Of a DNA stretch of 64,000 nucleotides, positions 33,708 to 44,590 are shown piece after piece. The notes beneath the pieces were generated by a model, which saw nothing but the letters and a program-made list of their open reading frames with translations, made no database searches and was not told the origin of the DNA. The first letter of the stretch is position 1, and the number at the start of each line of letters is the position of its first letter. Source of the stretch: Porpolomopsis calyptriformis. Lineage: Eukaryota > Basidiomycota > Agaricomycetes > Agaricales > Hygrophoraceae. The position numbers were made by a program, and so were the translations under genes. Location: the NCBI GenBank assembly GCA_951640195.1, contig OX621164.1:2585098-2649097 (forward strand). The letters run 5' to 3'.

Positions 33708-35440
33708 ATGATCTCAATTCTTCTGAGTCTTTCTCTTGCTGGCGCCGCATCCGCTCAGGCCGTCGTCAATGGCATGTCAATGGTTCCCGCTCCTACCGCC
33801 TATGGCATGGTTTCCTCTTCCTCCGACTCCGCTTCTGCTTCCCAAGTCACGACAGCGCCCTCGCAGTCCTCCACCGACTTTTACCAGCAGATGCCATACT
33901 CTTCCTTCGTCAACGGTGGTTATTCCAGCTTGAATTGTGGGTATGGTTACTACAAGGGCTCTGACGGTTCATGCCAGGCCCAAACCTGGGTATGGCTTAG
34001 TCTAAACTTCCTCCCTTTCTTTTCTCTTATCTCTTCAAAAACAGTACCAGACTCAGGGCTGTTACGAAACGATCATCATCAAGTGCGCCCTAATAATACT
34101 CCGATCATTTTCGTATGCACTGATAGCTCCATTCTTCCAGCCAAGGAGACGGATATCAACATTGCGATAATTATGCCTCTACTGTCACCCAGACGGAGTA
34201 CAGCACTGTCACTCAGACCGTGTACCAAGTAAATGATTCTGGTGTCTTGAACGATCGACGTACCCTTACCCCCGTTTCCAGACGCAAACTGTGCCCACTA
34301 CGGTCACATACTTGGCCACCCAGACCGATACTCAAACCGCCACTGAATCCTTCACGTACACCCAAGTTGTAACGTCTACGATGCTGGAGCCGACAACATA
34401 TGTCTACGTGTCGACTGACATCATCGACAACACCCAGACTATCGAATACACTCTCACCGCTACCGCCACTCAGACCCAGTACCAAGTCTACACTCAAACT
34501 GATACTCAAACTGATACTCAAACTCAAACGGACACCGCCACCCAGACTGACTTCATCACCAGCACTCAGCTATACACTGTCGTCCAACCAACGACATACA
34601 CTAGCGTCTATGTCAGCACTCAGGTCATCGATAACGTAGGTAGCCGCAATTTGCGCCCCTGATTCCCATCTGAATTTTTTTGCCTTTTGCCACACAGACC
34701 CAGACTATCGAACAAACCATGACAGACACAGTCACCCAGCAGCTCACCTATGTCTCGACGGCTACTCAGACTGATACTGTTACCGACCTCCAAACAGTGA
34801 CTGCAACGATGACAGAGCTCATGCCTACTACATACGTTTCCGTTTACGTCTCAACATCCGTCGTGGACAATGTAATCCTTACTTTATTCCCATCCATCCC
34901 GGCTTGACTAATGTTTTCACACAGACTGAAACCATCATGAACACTTACACGGCCACAGTCACCGATTCTATGACAGTTCTGCAGACAACCACGTATCTCT
35001 CGACAAACACCGTTACAGCTACCACGACAGATGTTCAAGCTGCTCAGGATACCTCATTGTCGAATTGCCTCGGCCAGGTCCTTTATTTTTACCTCCTTAG
35101 CTTGTGTCCTGGCAGCTAATTTATGTGCTTATTCTAGTGCAAGTCTACTTACTGGATCAGCTCGGGTAACAGCAACACCTATAATACTTATGCGACCGAT
35201 TCCACCTCAGCTTACCAGAGCTACCAGACGGGGTCAAGTACCGATTCCTTGAGCTCATCCATGGACATGTCTTCCATGGGCATGTCTTCCATGGGCATGT
35301 CCTCAGCATCCACAGACACGTCCTCGGCATCCACAGACACATCCTTGGCATCCATGAGCATGTCTGGTTCGGCGAGCGTGTCCACCGGGAGCGCTACTTC
35401 GGCCGCCAGCTCATCCAGCACCTCCTCTGCTGGTTTCTAA
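33708..35440 (+). CDS. secreted Thr/Ser-rich repeat protein (cell-wall or extracellular)
   Basis: No named family recognised. MISILLSLSLAGAASAQ is a clear signal peptide. A short Cys-containing domain follows (SLNCGYGYYKGSDGSCQAQT, then YQTQGCYETIIIK and DGYQHCDNYASTVTQT). A long Thr/Gln-rich region then contains a unit repeated at least three times, of the form TTYvsVYVST-x-V-v-DN followed by TQTI or TETI. Two copies are separated by phase-0 introns at exactly the same codon (after DN; introns 34636-34697 and 34872-34924), whereas the first copy has no intron there. A late exon carries another Cys pair (NCLGQ-CKSTYW). A Met/Ser/Ala low-complexity tail ends SSTSSAGF. No C-terminal hydrophobic GPI signal is visible, so the product is probably secreted or wall-trapped by other means. 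Confidence 0.72.
34492..34532 (+). repeat. coding microrepeat encoding TQTDTQTDTQTQTDT
   Basis: The 12-nt unit actcaaactgat recurs imperfectly within the Thr/Gln-rich exon of the secreted protein. It keeps the frame and only lengthens the Thr/Gln/Asp tract, a likely site of repeat-number variation. Confidence 0.7.
35258..35365 (+). repeat. two adjacent coding tandem repeats (3 x 15 nt, then 3 x 21 nt)
   Basis: Three 15-nt units (tccatgg[a/g]catgtc[t/c]) at 35258-35302 are followed directly by three 21-nt units (core t[c/t][a/g]gcatccacagacac) at 35303-35365. The last unit is diverged. Both units are multiples of three and encode SMGMS-type and SASTDTS-type repeats in the C-terminal tail of the secreted protein. 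Confidence 0.8.
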
Positions 35441-35755
35441 GTGTAAAATCTAATGTGGTAAACGTTACGACCTGTTCATTCTTAGAAGTACGTGCAGTAT
35501 TCGTTGGCACAGGGATCTCTTTCGTTTCTACATGGACAGATCGACTCACCCCTACAACACCCTCTGGTGCTTAATCTCGTTTTCATGGTTTTAAATCCAA
35601 ATCTACATTTTTTACGGGTCCTGGGACCCTAGTATTTACTGCGTCGAGTACACTGGCAATATTTAAGCGGTGAACTTGTGCTCTAAATAGAACGGACATC
35701 CAGATAGGATAGATTATATTTTTATCAAGACAATCACTTTCTCATCCTCAACCTC
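35441..35755. other. intergenic region, A+T-rich
   Basis: About 315 bp between the secreted protein and the thioredoxin-like gene. I see no gene or distinctive repeat in it. Confidence 0.5.
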
Positions 35756-36246
35756 ATGCCTTTGCGTACCGCCGTCACAAATCCCACGTCCTTCGAGGAC
35801 ATTGAAGACCACTTTGTCATTTTTTACTCGTCATTCGTTGACGGGAAACTGTGGTGTCCGGTTCATAATCTATTTTACATAAATTCATGTAGCTGATGAC
35901 CACCACAGGACTGTGTTGCTGTTGATGATTTGGTGAAGGAGACTTTCTTTCCTGGTGATGCCCCGTCGGCGCTGATCGTCCATGTCGGCGATAGAGCAAC
36001 GTGAGTGAAACTGATTGGCTGATGCGTGATTTGGTTGTCAACCAGTCCGTAGGTGGAAGGACCAAAATAACATGTACCGCGCTGAACCGTGGAATATCCG
36101 TTCCATCCCAACGATCATAAGAATTCAAAACGTACCACGCTTCTCAATTTCCCTGTGCATTGCTTACTCTTCGTCAGCACAAGGAGGACGGGCGCATCGT
36201 TGATAGCGAGATAAGCAACGATCTCGGATCGTTCATTCGGCAGTGA
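35756..36246 (+). CDS. TXNDC17-like thioredoxin-domain protein
   Basis: Small cytosolic thiol-disulfide oxidoreductase of the TXNDC17/TRP14 family. Four exons can be joined precisely. They are MPLRTAVTNPTSFEDIEDHF ... GKLWCP; DCVAVDDLVKETFFPGDAPS ... HVGDRA; TWKDQNNMYRAEPWNIRSIP with TIIRIQN; and HKEDGRIVDSEISNDLGSFI with RQ-stop. The intron between exons 1 and 2 falls inside the active site, which reads WCPDC, the signature of TRP14 rather than the WCGPC of classical thioredoxin. Cis-Pro is in RSIPTI. The length, about 110 residues, is normal for the family. It converges on MOCS1 with a 118-bp gap. Confidence 0.85.
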
Positions 36247-36364
36247 CCAATATTGTTGGATACACCAAGGGCAATGCATACTGAACAAACTGAACAGACT
36301 GATATGGTCGCTCGGATAAACACTGCTCGTGATTAATGATCGCTGCTAGCACTGTATGTCATGG

Positions 36365-38553
36365 TTATTCTCTTCTATAATTGCTGCGCCCTCCTTCCTT
36401 GTGTGTAACTATGATGTCCGAGATCCGCATCTCTCTTCCCGCAACGGCTTTGAGCATGTCCCATACCGTGAGCAGTCCTATGGATACTGCTGTCAAAGCT
36501 TCCATCTCGACGCCGGTTTTGCCTTCGCAAGACACAGTAGCCTGGCAAACAATGCTGCAATTGGCTTCTCCTACGGAGGGTGATTCGGCTGTAAGCTTGA
36601 CGGCCACATGGGTCAAAGGTAGGGGATGGCATAAGGGGATAAGATCGGACGTCTTCTTGCTGCCCATAATTGCTGCCAATTGGGCAACAGTAAGAACGTC
36701 CCCTTTTGTTGAGGACTTCCTCGTTGGAGAGTCGGAACAGTGATCGGGATATTTAGGGGCTTCGTGGGATTGCAGACGAGCGGATACGACGAGCTGGTAT
36801 GCTACCAGCGGGATGTAAATGCGTCCCCGGGCTGTCGCGTACCTTTTTGTCACGTCTTTTTCCGAAATATCCACCATCGAGGCTCGGCCGTCGGAATCGA
36901 TATGCGACAGTCCGACGGGCGAATTTCTCGCACTGGAGAAAATGGACCGACTCACAACGAGTGTGTTCCGGAGGTGAAGACGGTGACCAAATGCCAAAGA
37001 GAAGTGGTTCTTTTGATCAACTCTTGTCGGCCGATGTCGAGCAAGATTATGGAAGCCTGAGGGGAACCCGAGGTAAGATTAGACGTCAGTGAATCCAAGG
37101 GAAATGGCTAATATAGCGGAAAACACACTCAACCACCGATAAGAATCATTGGTCGATTTGTGGACACATCAATATCCTCCATTCCGGCATGCCTTTCTTG
37201 TTTCCCCCAGATGGCTCTCCTAATGGTGCGGAGGAGTTCTAGATCGGTTGCTCCCTGGCGCATTTCGTCTCGTAGCGACACTTCTTTGGGATCGAATAGA
37301 CAGACCTATATGACAGACACGTTAATGCCTTGGTTGTCGGCGTGGGGATACGTCTAACCTTGATCTGGCCGTCGGCGGTAAGGCGAAGCCGATTGCAGGA
37401 GGCGCAGAAATGGTTGGACATGCTGCTAATAAATCCAAAGCTGCCTTTGTGTCCTGGGATCGACCACGAACGAGCGGTATCACCCAGCGCATCTCGGACT
37501 GGTATTAGATTTGGATGGTGATTGGAGATATGAGAAAGCAACTCGGACGAGGGCAACATCTTCGCCTTATTCCATTTATTACCTATCGAATAATCTTAGC
37601 CTTGGATTATCTGACAGGGCGAAAAACTGACCAGTAAATGGCATGAATTCGATGAAACGCACAGACAATGGCTTGTCTTTGGTCATTGCAACGAAATCCA
37701 AGACTTCGGAATCGTTGAGTCCTTTGACAACTACGACATTCAACTTTACCGACTCAAGCCCTGGGTGAGCTAAGGCGACGTCGAGGGTGCGGAGAACAGC
37801 GTCATGACCGGGTCGACGAGTCATGAGTTCGAACTTGAAGGGGTCCAAAGTGTCCAGACTAAACCTTATGCATCGTAGGGGGAAAGAAGGATAAAAGGCC
37901 TGGTTTTACCTGAGATTTAAGCGTGAAAGACCGTTCTCTATCAACTGAGGCAAGCGCCGGCGAAGGGCGATGCCGTTGCTGGTCATTGCAATTGTCCTGA
38001 GACCGACTTCTCGCAGTTCATTTAGCCGGGCTGTAGTCCATACTGGTCTTTCACAATTGTCGATCATAGTTGTTTGGAAAGACTTGCCGATTATATCAAG
38101 AATATCCTTTCGAACTGTGGGCTCTCCGCCAGTCAAGCGAATTTTTGTGACACCACACTTTACAAAAAGGGTCGAGAGACGGACGATTTCATCGGCCGTA
38201 AGGATATTCGCCGGCGGAGAAAGCTCAATGCCTTCATGTGGCATACAATAAAAACCTAATGGCCAATCTTATTCATTCCGAACAGGGAAGATGACAGGTC
38301 ATACATCGCAGATTACACCTCTCGGTTAATGATATCCGGAGATAATCGTGCGCACGATTGAATGAGTCGACGAGAGGGGATGAAAAGGGGCGTTCTGTGT
38401 CGATCGCTGCTATACGGGCCTAGAAGGACGTGATCTGGCTGATAGTTGGCAAGTGTTACGGGGTAATACCTGAGCCTGAGCTTTCGCCCCCTGTATCTGA
38501 GAAGACAGGGGTCGCCAGAGGTAGGTGAGAGGACGTGCAAGAAATTTATTCAT
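36365..38553 (-). CDS. MOCS1: molybdenum cofactor step-1 protein, fused MoaA-MoaC (MOCS1/cnxABC)
   Basis: Converts GTP to cyclic pyranopterin monophosphate. ATG 38553 starts [20 protein letters not shown], a plausible mitochondrial presequence. The MoaA half has [16 protein letters not shown] and FYCMPHEG; the radical-SAM CX3CX2C cysteines are split by an intron whose removal completes the second Cys. It then has [15 protein letters not shown], the second Fe-S segment [18 protein letters not shown] and the end NRPMILIGG followed by TGA (37129-37131). The MoaC half has [19 protein letters not shown], then [20 protein letters not shown] with [13 protein letters not shown], and [26 protein letters not shown] and [12 protein letters not shown]. 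An 80-nt intron (37057-37136) whose donor lies inside the Gly-Gly codons bypasses the stop and fuses the halves. Confidence 0.92.
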
Positions 38554-38740
38554 TTGAAGGCAAGCTTGGGACGAGTGACAGTTAGGGGCGTGACAGGTAC
38601 ATGGTGTGACATTTGAGGGACGCGTCACTGAACACCCAACCGCACGCGTAGCAGTCAAAGCGAGAATTATTGGCCAACATGGTGACGAGCTGTACTTTTG
38701 CATATGGCGTACAATGTGTCTGATACGAGCCTAGTCTATC

Positions 38741-39520
38741 ATGGATTACAATGGCGGCTCTGTGGTAGCGATGGTTGGGAAGGATTGTGTGGCGATCGCA
38801 TCGGATTTACGTCTCGGGCAGCAAGCACTGGGTATCTCGTCGAATTTCCAGAAGGTATTTTTCAGACTTTTTCGCGCACGTTTGGCGCCTTTGATCATGC
38901 CCAGATCTTTCCAATAACCGACCGGATTTATGTTGGTTTACCTGGGCTTGCGACGGATGTGACAACTCTGTGAGTTCTTCACCCTTCACCCGTGGCAGCG
39001 AATGCGGGCTCAAGCCCCCGAACACTAGCCAAGAGCGATTTCGCTTTAGAGTGAATATGTATACCATCAAAGAAGAGCGGGAGATCGAGCCGGAGACGTT
39101 TGCACATCTGGTGGCATCAACGCTTTACGAGCACCGCTTTGGCCCATACTTTGTCGAGCCTGTCATGGCCGGGTTGTCCAAGACACCGTCAGGACTGAAG
39201 CCGTTCATTGCGGCGACGGATCTCATCGGATGTTTGAACTTTGCAAAGGACTTTGTCGTGGCAGGCACGGCAAGCTCCAAGCTGTATGGTGTGGCCGAGG
39301 GTCTGTGGGAGCCTAACCTGGATGCAGAAGAATTGTTCGAGACAATATCACAAACACTGCTGAATGCAGTTGATCGGGACGCATTCTCGGGATGGGGCGC
39401 AATTGTGCATGTTATGTGTGTTTGTATTCTTTCCAGATGATCAACGCTGACTTACTTACTTTGGCGGACAGCACAAAAGACAAGGTGATCACCCGCACGC
39501 TTAAAGGCAGAATGGACTAG
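38741..39520 (+). CDS. PUP3: 20S proteasome subunit beta-3
   Basis: Non-catalytic beta ring subunit. Exon 1 from ATG 38741 gives [20 protein letters not shown], then [18 protein letters not shown]. After an intron comes [20 protein letters not shown] with TL. Exon 3 carries [20 protein letters not shown], then [29 protein letters not shown] and [20 protein letters not shown]. The last exon is [16 protein letters not shown]. There is no propeptide-plus-Thr1 active site, as expected for beta-3 (PSMB3). Length and motif order match the family throughout. Confidence 0.94.
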
Positions 39521-39653
39521 CTATTTCTGTAGATTGATAGATAGCGGCGTACGCGAGGTCCAAGCGTGCTTATGTACTTCGCCTTAACAAGAGATGACTG
39601 AAATTGGACAACGTTTGCGATTTCGCCATTGTGCTCGTTTCCCTCCACCACCA

Positions 39654-40649
39654 ATGTTGTCCCAAGAGCACGAACCTCATCCTGATTGTCCTGACACACT
39701 CTCTTGTCTGCCAGACACCGATGGCAGGCCACCGCACACGTTGCCTGTCATTCTCCGTTGCGCGATCCTTGGCAGCGCGAGAAAACGTCTGACCATTCGG
39801 GAAATCTATGCCGCCATGGAGGGCAAATACGCCTACTACAAGACAGCTGGGCCCACCTGGAAGGTCCGTCGTTTTTCTTTCGCTCATCCTCTTATGTATA
39901 TCACCTATCTGCAGCAATCGGTTCGCCACCACCTTTCTTTGAACCGTTTGTTCGAGCGACAGCCAAGGCCAGTCGCTGATCCTGGCTTTGGTTCATATTG
40001 GACAGTAAACTTGTCCGCACCCCCGGGAACAAAGCGACCGCGAAAACGCGGACGACCGAACAAGGACATTCACGATGATACCGGTCCTCCCCCTGTCAAA
40101 CGACGAGGGCGACCTCGCAAAAACCCAGTGGCTCCGCCGGAAGTCACGAGCCACCAGCTCGAGGAAGACGACGAGGAAGAGGAGATACCCGTCTCTGACG
40201 GGAGGGACAATGATGCCTCTGAGGACGACTACGAAAGTGAAGAGGACATGGTCTACCCATTTGACCGCCACAAACCCCGAAATCATTTCCAAATACACCG
40301 CACAATGTCCAACTCAGGCCAAATGTCCGCCAAGCCACTCCTTCCGGGCCTTTGCTACCGCGAGAGCTCCAACAACTTGATCGACCGTCTGAAAATCGAG
40401 ATGGCCGGCCTACGAAAACAGTCAGCAGAGGCAGTATCCTTGTCACTGCGAATGTCAGACCAGCTGGCGGAGGCCCAGGCGGACGCGTCGAGGACCAGAG
40501 CGGCCTTAAGGACGGCGGAAAGCATGTTGGAAGACGAAGGCAGAAAGCGTCGGGAAGCCGAGAGCATTGCGGATGAAGAGGCGAAGAAAAGGCGTGCTGC
40601 AGAAGAGGCTTTGAGAGTGATGCAGATGCAATTGTCCCGTTCATCATGA
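39654..40649 (+). CDS. fork-head DNA-binding protein with AT-hooks and a C-terminal coiled coil
   Basis: Putative transcription factor. ATG 39654 starts MLSQEHEPHPDCPDTLSCLP. The fork-head domain begins at about residue 25 (HTLPVILRCAILGSARKRLT, then IREIYAAMEGKYAYYKTAGP). It continues TWK-QSVRHHLSLNRLFERQ and GSYWTV once a 51-nt intron (39864-39914) is removed. SVRHHLSLN is the recognition-helix signature (N/H-x-L-S-L-N), so the splice is well supported. Two AT-hook motifs follow (KRGRPNK and KRRGRPRKNP), then an acidic stretch (EEDDEEEEIP), then a helical, Ala/Glu/Arg-rich C-terminus (RRAAEEALRVMQMQL) likely to form a coiled coil. Target genes cannot be inferred. It lies 133 bp downstream of PUP3. 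Confidence 0.85.
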   Translation: MLSQEHEPHPDCPDTLSCLPDTDGRPPHTLPVILRCAILGSARKRLTIREIYAAMEGKYAYYKTAGPTWKVRRFSFAHPLMYITYLQQSVRHHLSLNRLFERQPRPVADPGFGSYWTVNLSAPPGTKRPRKRGRPNKDIHDDTGPPPVKRRGRPRKNPVAPPEVTSHQLEEDDEEEEIPVSDGRDNDASEDDYESEEDMVYPFDRHKPRNHFQIHRTMSNSGQMSAKPLLPGLCYRESSNNLIDRLKIEMAGLRKQSAEAVSLSLRMSDQLAEAQADASRTRAALRTAESMLEDEGRKRREAESIADEEAKKRRAAEEALRVMQMQLSRSS

Positions 40650-40752
40650 TAAACCTCGTTACGGCGAACTATCAATGCCGTATTCATTAAATTCTCCTCA
40701 ATGTATCCTTTCCTTAAGGCTGTTGGTAAACAACTTCAAACAACCGCTTTTA

Positions 40753-43747
40753 ATGGCGATGGCAAGTCGCCCAAAACTTAAAACCGCGTGTGTCAATCAT
40801 CCTGCCGTCTCTGCAACAACCTCTTACCTTGAACAGATTCAAAAATGTGCGGGCAATCAAGCCACTGCACACCTCTGGACCCGTCGTTATCACATCCGAT
40901 GCGAAGAAAATCATAACATGTGTCGCCGAGGAGGTTCTATTGACTGAAGTCTCGACTGGGATAGAAATTTGCCGCTTTGCTGGTGTGAGTGACTTTGTAC
41001 GGCGAATTTCCAGCTAGCTTATTTCCACCCATCCAGGACACACAATCTGTCACAGCATCTTGCGTCTCGCCCTCGTCCCATTACCTTATAATATTCAGCT
41101 CGTCTTTTGCTCTCCACATCTATGAGATACCTACGTCCACGCCCACCCCCGGAAAGCCGGTACAGCCCACTCGATCGATTCCACGCGCGCACCAGGCCCC
41201 CGTGCACGTCTGCAAAGTAGATCCCACGTCGACCTACGTCGCGTCAGGGTCTGCTGACGGTGTGGTCAAAGTTTGGGACATTCTGCGTGGGTATGTGACA
41301 CACGTATTCAAGGGTCATGGCGGTGTTGTAAGCGCACTGGCATTTAACTTCCCCCGGGACCCATCCTCTGTCAGTCAAGGGCGAGAGATGCAGCTCATTA
41401 CAGCGTCGGTCGATACCCGAATTAGGATTTTTGACCTGTCTGTTACTGCCTCGCGGACTGACGGTGCCCTCAAACCCATCGCAACCCTGGAAGGTCACGG
41501 CTCCGTACCCCGTGGGCTTGACGTGACTCCTGAGGGGAAGTGGCTTATAAGCGGCGGACGGGATTCTCTCGTCGTGATCTGGAACCTTTCTTCTAAAGGG
41601 AAAAACAAAGATGCAGGCCCTACTATTGCCAAATCCATTCCAGTTTTGGAACGTGTCGAGGCTGTTGGTTTTATTAGTCCGGATGCGGCCTCGACCACCT
41701 CTAGTTCTGGGCCAGAAAGCCTCTTATTTTATACTGGAGGTGAGCATGGTGTACTGAAAATTTGGGATGGGCGAGCCGGAACTGTACTATGCAAATTATG
41801 CGATGAACTGAATCCAGGTCCTGACGACCAGGAAGAACAACGACAGATCGTCGACGCGACGTGGGTGGATCTTACATTTAGGTCCCGCCAAAGATTAACG
41901 AATTTATAGATATATCCCGCTTACTTCTACCATCGTGTCTGTCCACGCAGACCAAAACATCCTCTTCTACTCACTTTCTTCTAAATCATTAACGCAGCAA
42001 CTCATCGGCTTCAACGACGAAATCGTTGACGCCACTTTTCTCTCATCTGAACAAAAGCGAGACTCTCAGATCGCACTCGCGGCCAATTCTTCTCTCATCC
42101 GGGTGTATTCAACGTCTACACTTGATGCGCGACTCCTGTCAGGCCATAGCGACATCGTCCTCTGTTTGGACCACGGCGCAGGCGATAGGGTGTTTGCAAG
42201 CGGCAGCAAAGACCGATCAGCCAGGATTTGGGCGGCTCTTGAGTCTGAAGAGTCCGGAGTTTGGGGGTGGGGGTGCGTGGGTATCTGCGAGGGGCATGCA
42301 GAAAGTGTTGGTGCCATTGCCATGTCGCGCAAGTCAGGTTATGAGGGCGGGGAGGGACAGCCTCTTTTCATGTTCACAGGAAGCCAGGATCGGACCATCA
42401 AGATGTGGGACTTGTCTGGCGTTCCATTGGTATTTGAACGCGGAAACGAGGAGGAAATGGGAGAGAGATGTAAGAGCCTGACAACTCTCAGGTCGCACGA
42501 GAAAGATATCAATTCGTTGGATGTTGCGCCCAACGACAAGCTGTTAGCGTCAGGATCACAAGACCGCACGGCGAAGGTTTATGAGATCGAGTGTGTTGTC
42601 CGTTCGGGAGGTAAGATCGTGCGGGGGGAGGTCACGTTGATCGGGACCTGTAAAGGTCACAAGCGTGGTGTGTGGTGTGTGAGGTTTGGACGGACAGAAC
42701 GCGTGCTCGCCTCGGGGAGTGGAGACAAGACCGTGAAACTCTGGAATTTGGAGGACTTTACTTGCGTGAAGACATTCGAGGGCCACACCAATTCGGTCCT
42801 GAGGGTTGATTTCTTGAGTTTTGGCATGCAGTTAGTCAGTGCTGCGTCGGATGGGCTGGTGAAGCTGTGGAACGTGCGAGAGGAGGAATGTACGATGACC
42901 TTGGATAACCACGAAGATAAGGCATGAAATAAGGGTCGTCTGTCTGGATCGGCTGCCTCTAATATTTTTCCCTTCCCAATATGAAGGTGTGGGCACTTGC
43001 GATCGGTAGGGATGAACGGACGATCGTGTCTGGAGCTGCGGACTCGGTTGTTACATTTTGGCAGGACTGCACCGAGGAGGAGGAGAGAGAGAATGCGACG
43101 AAGCAGGCGGAAATGGTGCAAAAGTAAGGATGTCTCAATTATTAAAGATCATTGATAACATTCTGTGTAGGGAACAGGACTTTATGAATTATCTCTCCCT
43201 GCATGATTACAAAAAAGCCATCCAGCTGGCTCTGGCGATGGAACAGCCCGGTCGATTGTTGTCCCTTTTCAAGGACATCCGCTCGTCACCTCTGGTCGAT
43301 TCTGGATCGCGGCCGATAACAGGCCATTTCTCAGTCGATGAAGTGATTCGCACCCTGGCACGCTCAGAGCTGGCAAGGCTACTGCGATATGTGCGGAACT
43401 GGAATGCTAATGCAAAGACGAGTCATATAGCGCAGGACATACTCTACGCAATCATGAAACTGCGGCCTGCAGAGGATGTGATGACGGCTTTTGATGTGGA
43501 ATTGGCACCCGAGTCCCCATTGGAGCCATCGGGGAATTCGGGGAGAAAGACTGGCGGTGGTATGACGGAGCTGAAGGAGCTGGTTGATGCCTTGATTCCA
43601 TATACAGAGAGACATTTATCTCGGATGGAAAGGCTGGTGCAAGAGAGTTATGTGGTGGATTACATCCTTGCAGAAATGGACGACGGCATGTTTGATTTGG
43701 AAGGGGACGGGATGGATATCGATTCGAATGTTGAGGTGGTGCCGTAA
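40753..43747 (+). CDS. UTP13: U3 snoRNP/SSU processome WD40 protein UTP13
   Basis: Component of the UTP-B complex needed for 18S rRNA processing in the nucleolus. ATG 40753 gives MAMASRPKLKTAFKNVRAIK after removal of the first intron, then VVITSDAKKIITCVAEEVLL. Many WD blades follow: TYVASGSADGVVKVWDILRG, WLISGGRDSLVVIWNLS, LLSGHSDIVLCLDHG, LFMFTGSQDRTIKMWDLSG, LLASGSQDRTAKVYEIE, VLASGSGDKTVKLWNLED and LVSAASDGLVKLWNVREEEC. Together they form the expected twin propellers. The C-terminal helical UTP13 domain follows further introns (EQDFMNYLSLHDYKKAIQLA with LAMEQPGRLLSLFKDI; LARLLRYVRNWNANAKTSHI). It ends in an acidic tail (MDIDSNVEVVP). It converges on the Abz2-like gene with only 9 bp between stop codons. 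Confidence 0.93.
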
Positions 43748-43756
43748 CATACGTTC

Positions 43757-44565
43757 TCATGTCGATGCAACCCTGCCTAATCTACATCCTTGGACACTGT
43801 TGAACAACAGCACCCAATCTTCATGTTTGACAGCGTCCTTGGTTAATAGCCCACTTTCGGCTTCCCTGATACGGCCGTGCTCGAGAAGCCATCGACGCAT
43901 AACACCGGGGAGACAACCAGAGGAAGTTGGAGGTGTGAGCCAGTGAGGGGCATGATAAAAGGCGACGTTAAAGATCGAAGCGTCGGTGATCAGATTGAAA
44001 GAGTTGTATAGTAAAACTTCCGAGTGCGGAGAGACATCGTCGATACCCAACCTCTGGCGCGCGTTGACATAGGCATCTCGGCGAGTCGTTTTAGTACACG
44101 TGAACAAGGAGGATGGAGTAGGCTGAGTGTCAAGATACAAGGTAAGTATGGGGCCGTATGCGAACGGGTTGAGGCCCGTGTCGGGGTTAAAAAGAGAAGC
44201 GGACGAAGGGTCGAAAGTGAGGGGAAGGACGGGTGTGGCTGATGCATCGAGTTGGCCTGACTGGCTTAAGAGAAGCCTGATCTGAAGATGGATAATTGAA
44301 AACTGGGGAATGCACGATGTTTGCGGGCGATGAATACCTTGTATGGCTTTGAAATGTCGGGCACAGCTTGTTGACATGCGGCACGAAGAGAGTGTGCGGA
44401 CAGCGCGAGTGAGGCATGTGTCCATTGATGCTTCTGAGCCGCATCTCGAAGGCGATCTAGATGAAATGGGAGAAGAAGGAAAGACGAAGGTGAGTGTTCC
44501 CCCTCAGCATTCCAGTCTAAACCGGAGAGGAATGGATCGTATCTGGTAGATGAAATAAGCCACAT
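43757..44565 (-). CDS. ABZ2: aminodeoxychorismate lyase-like PLP enzyme (Abz2-type, class IV aminotransferase fold)
   Basis: Likely converts 4-amino-4-deoxychorismate to p-aminobenzoate for folate synthesis. ATG 44565 gives MWLISSTRYDPFLSGLDWNA, then FLLLPFHLDRLRDAAQKHQW. After one intron follow IRLLLSQSGQLDASATPVLP and a segment with KTTRRDAYVNARQRLGIDDV; the Lys of KTTRRDAY is a candidate PLP lysine. Next come EVLLYNSFNLITDASIFNVA and TPPTSSGCLPGVMRRWLLEH. This order (N-x-x-ItDaSi-N, then P...GCLPGVMR) is that of fold-type IV PLP enzymes, and the LISSTRYDP start is typical of fungal Abz2. Ilv-type branched-chain aminotransferases share the fold but differ in these motifs. It is head-to-head with NBR1 across 128 bp holding an ATCACGTGAT palindrome. 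Confidence 0.82.
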
Positions 44566-44572
44566 TCCTAAT

Positions 44573-44582
44573 ATCACGTGAT
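44573..44582. promoter_or_regulatory. ATCACGTGAT palindrome between ABZ2 and NBR1 starts
   Basis: Identical 10-bp palindrome to those at 30104 and 53270. It begins 7 bp outside the ABZ2 start codon and lies 111 bp upstream of the NBR1 ATG, so it would sit in the ABZ2 leader or core promoter. Confidence 0.55.
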
Positions 44583-44590
44583 CATTTAAT

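Noticed and set aside
34213..34527. 104-codon minus-strand frame rich in Ser/Leu repeats
   Set aside because: Antisense image of the Thr/Gln repeat exon; repeats keep the opposite strand open artificially.
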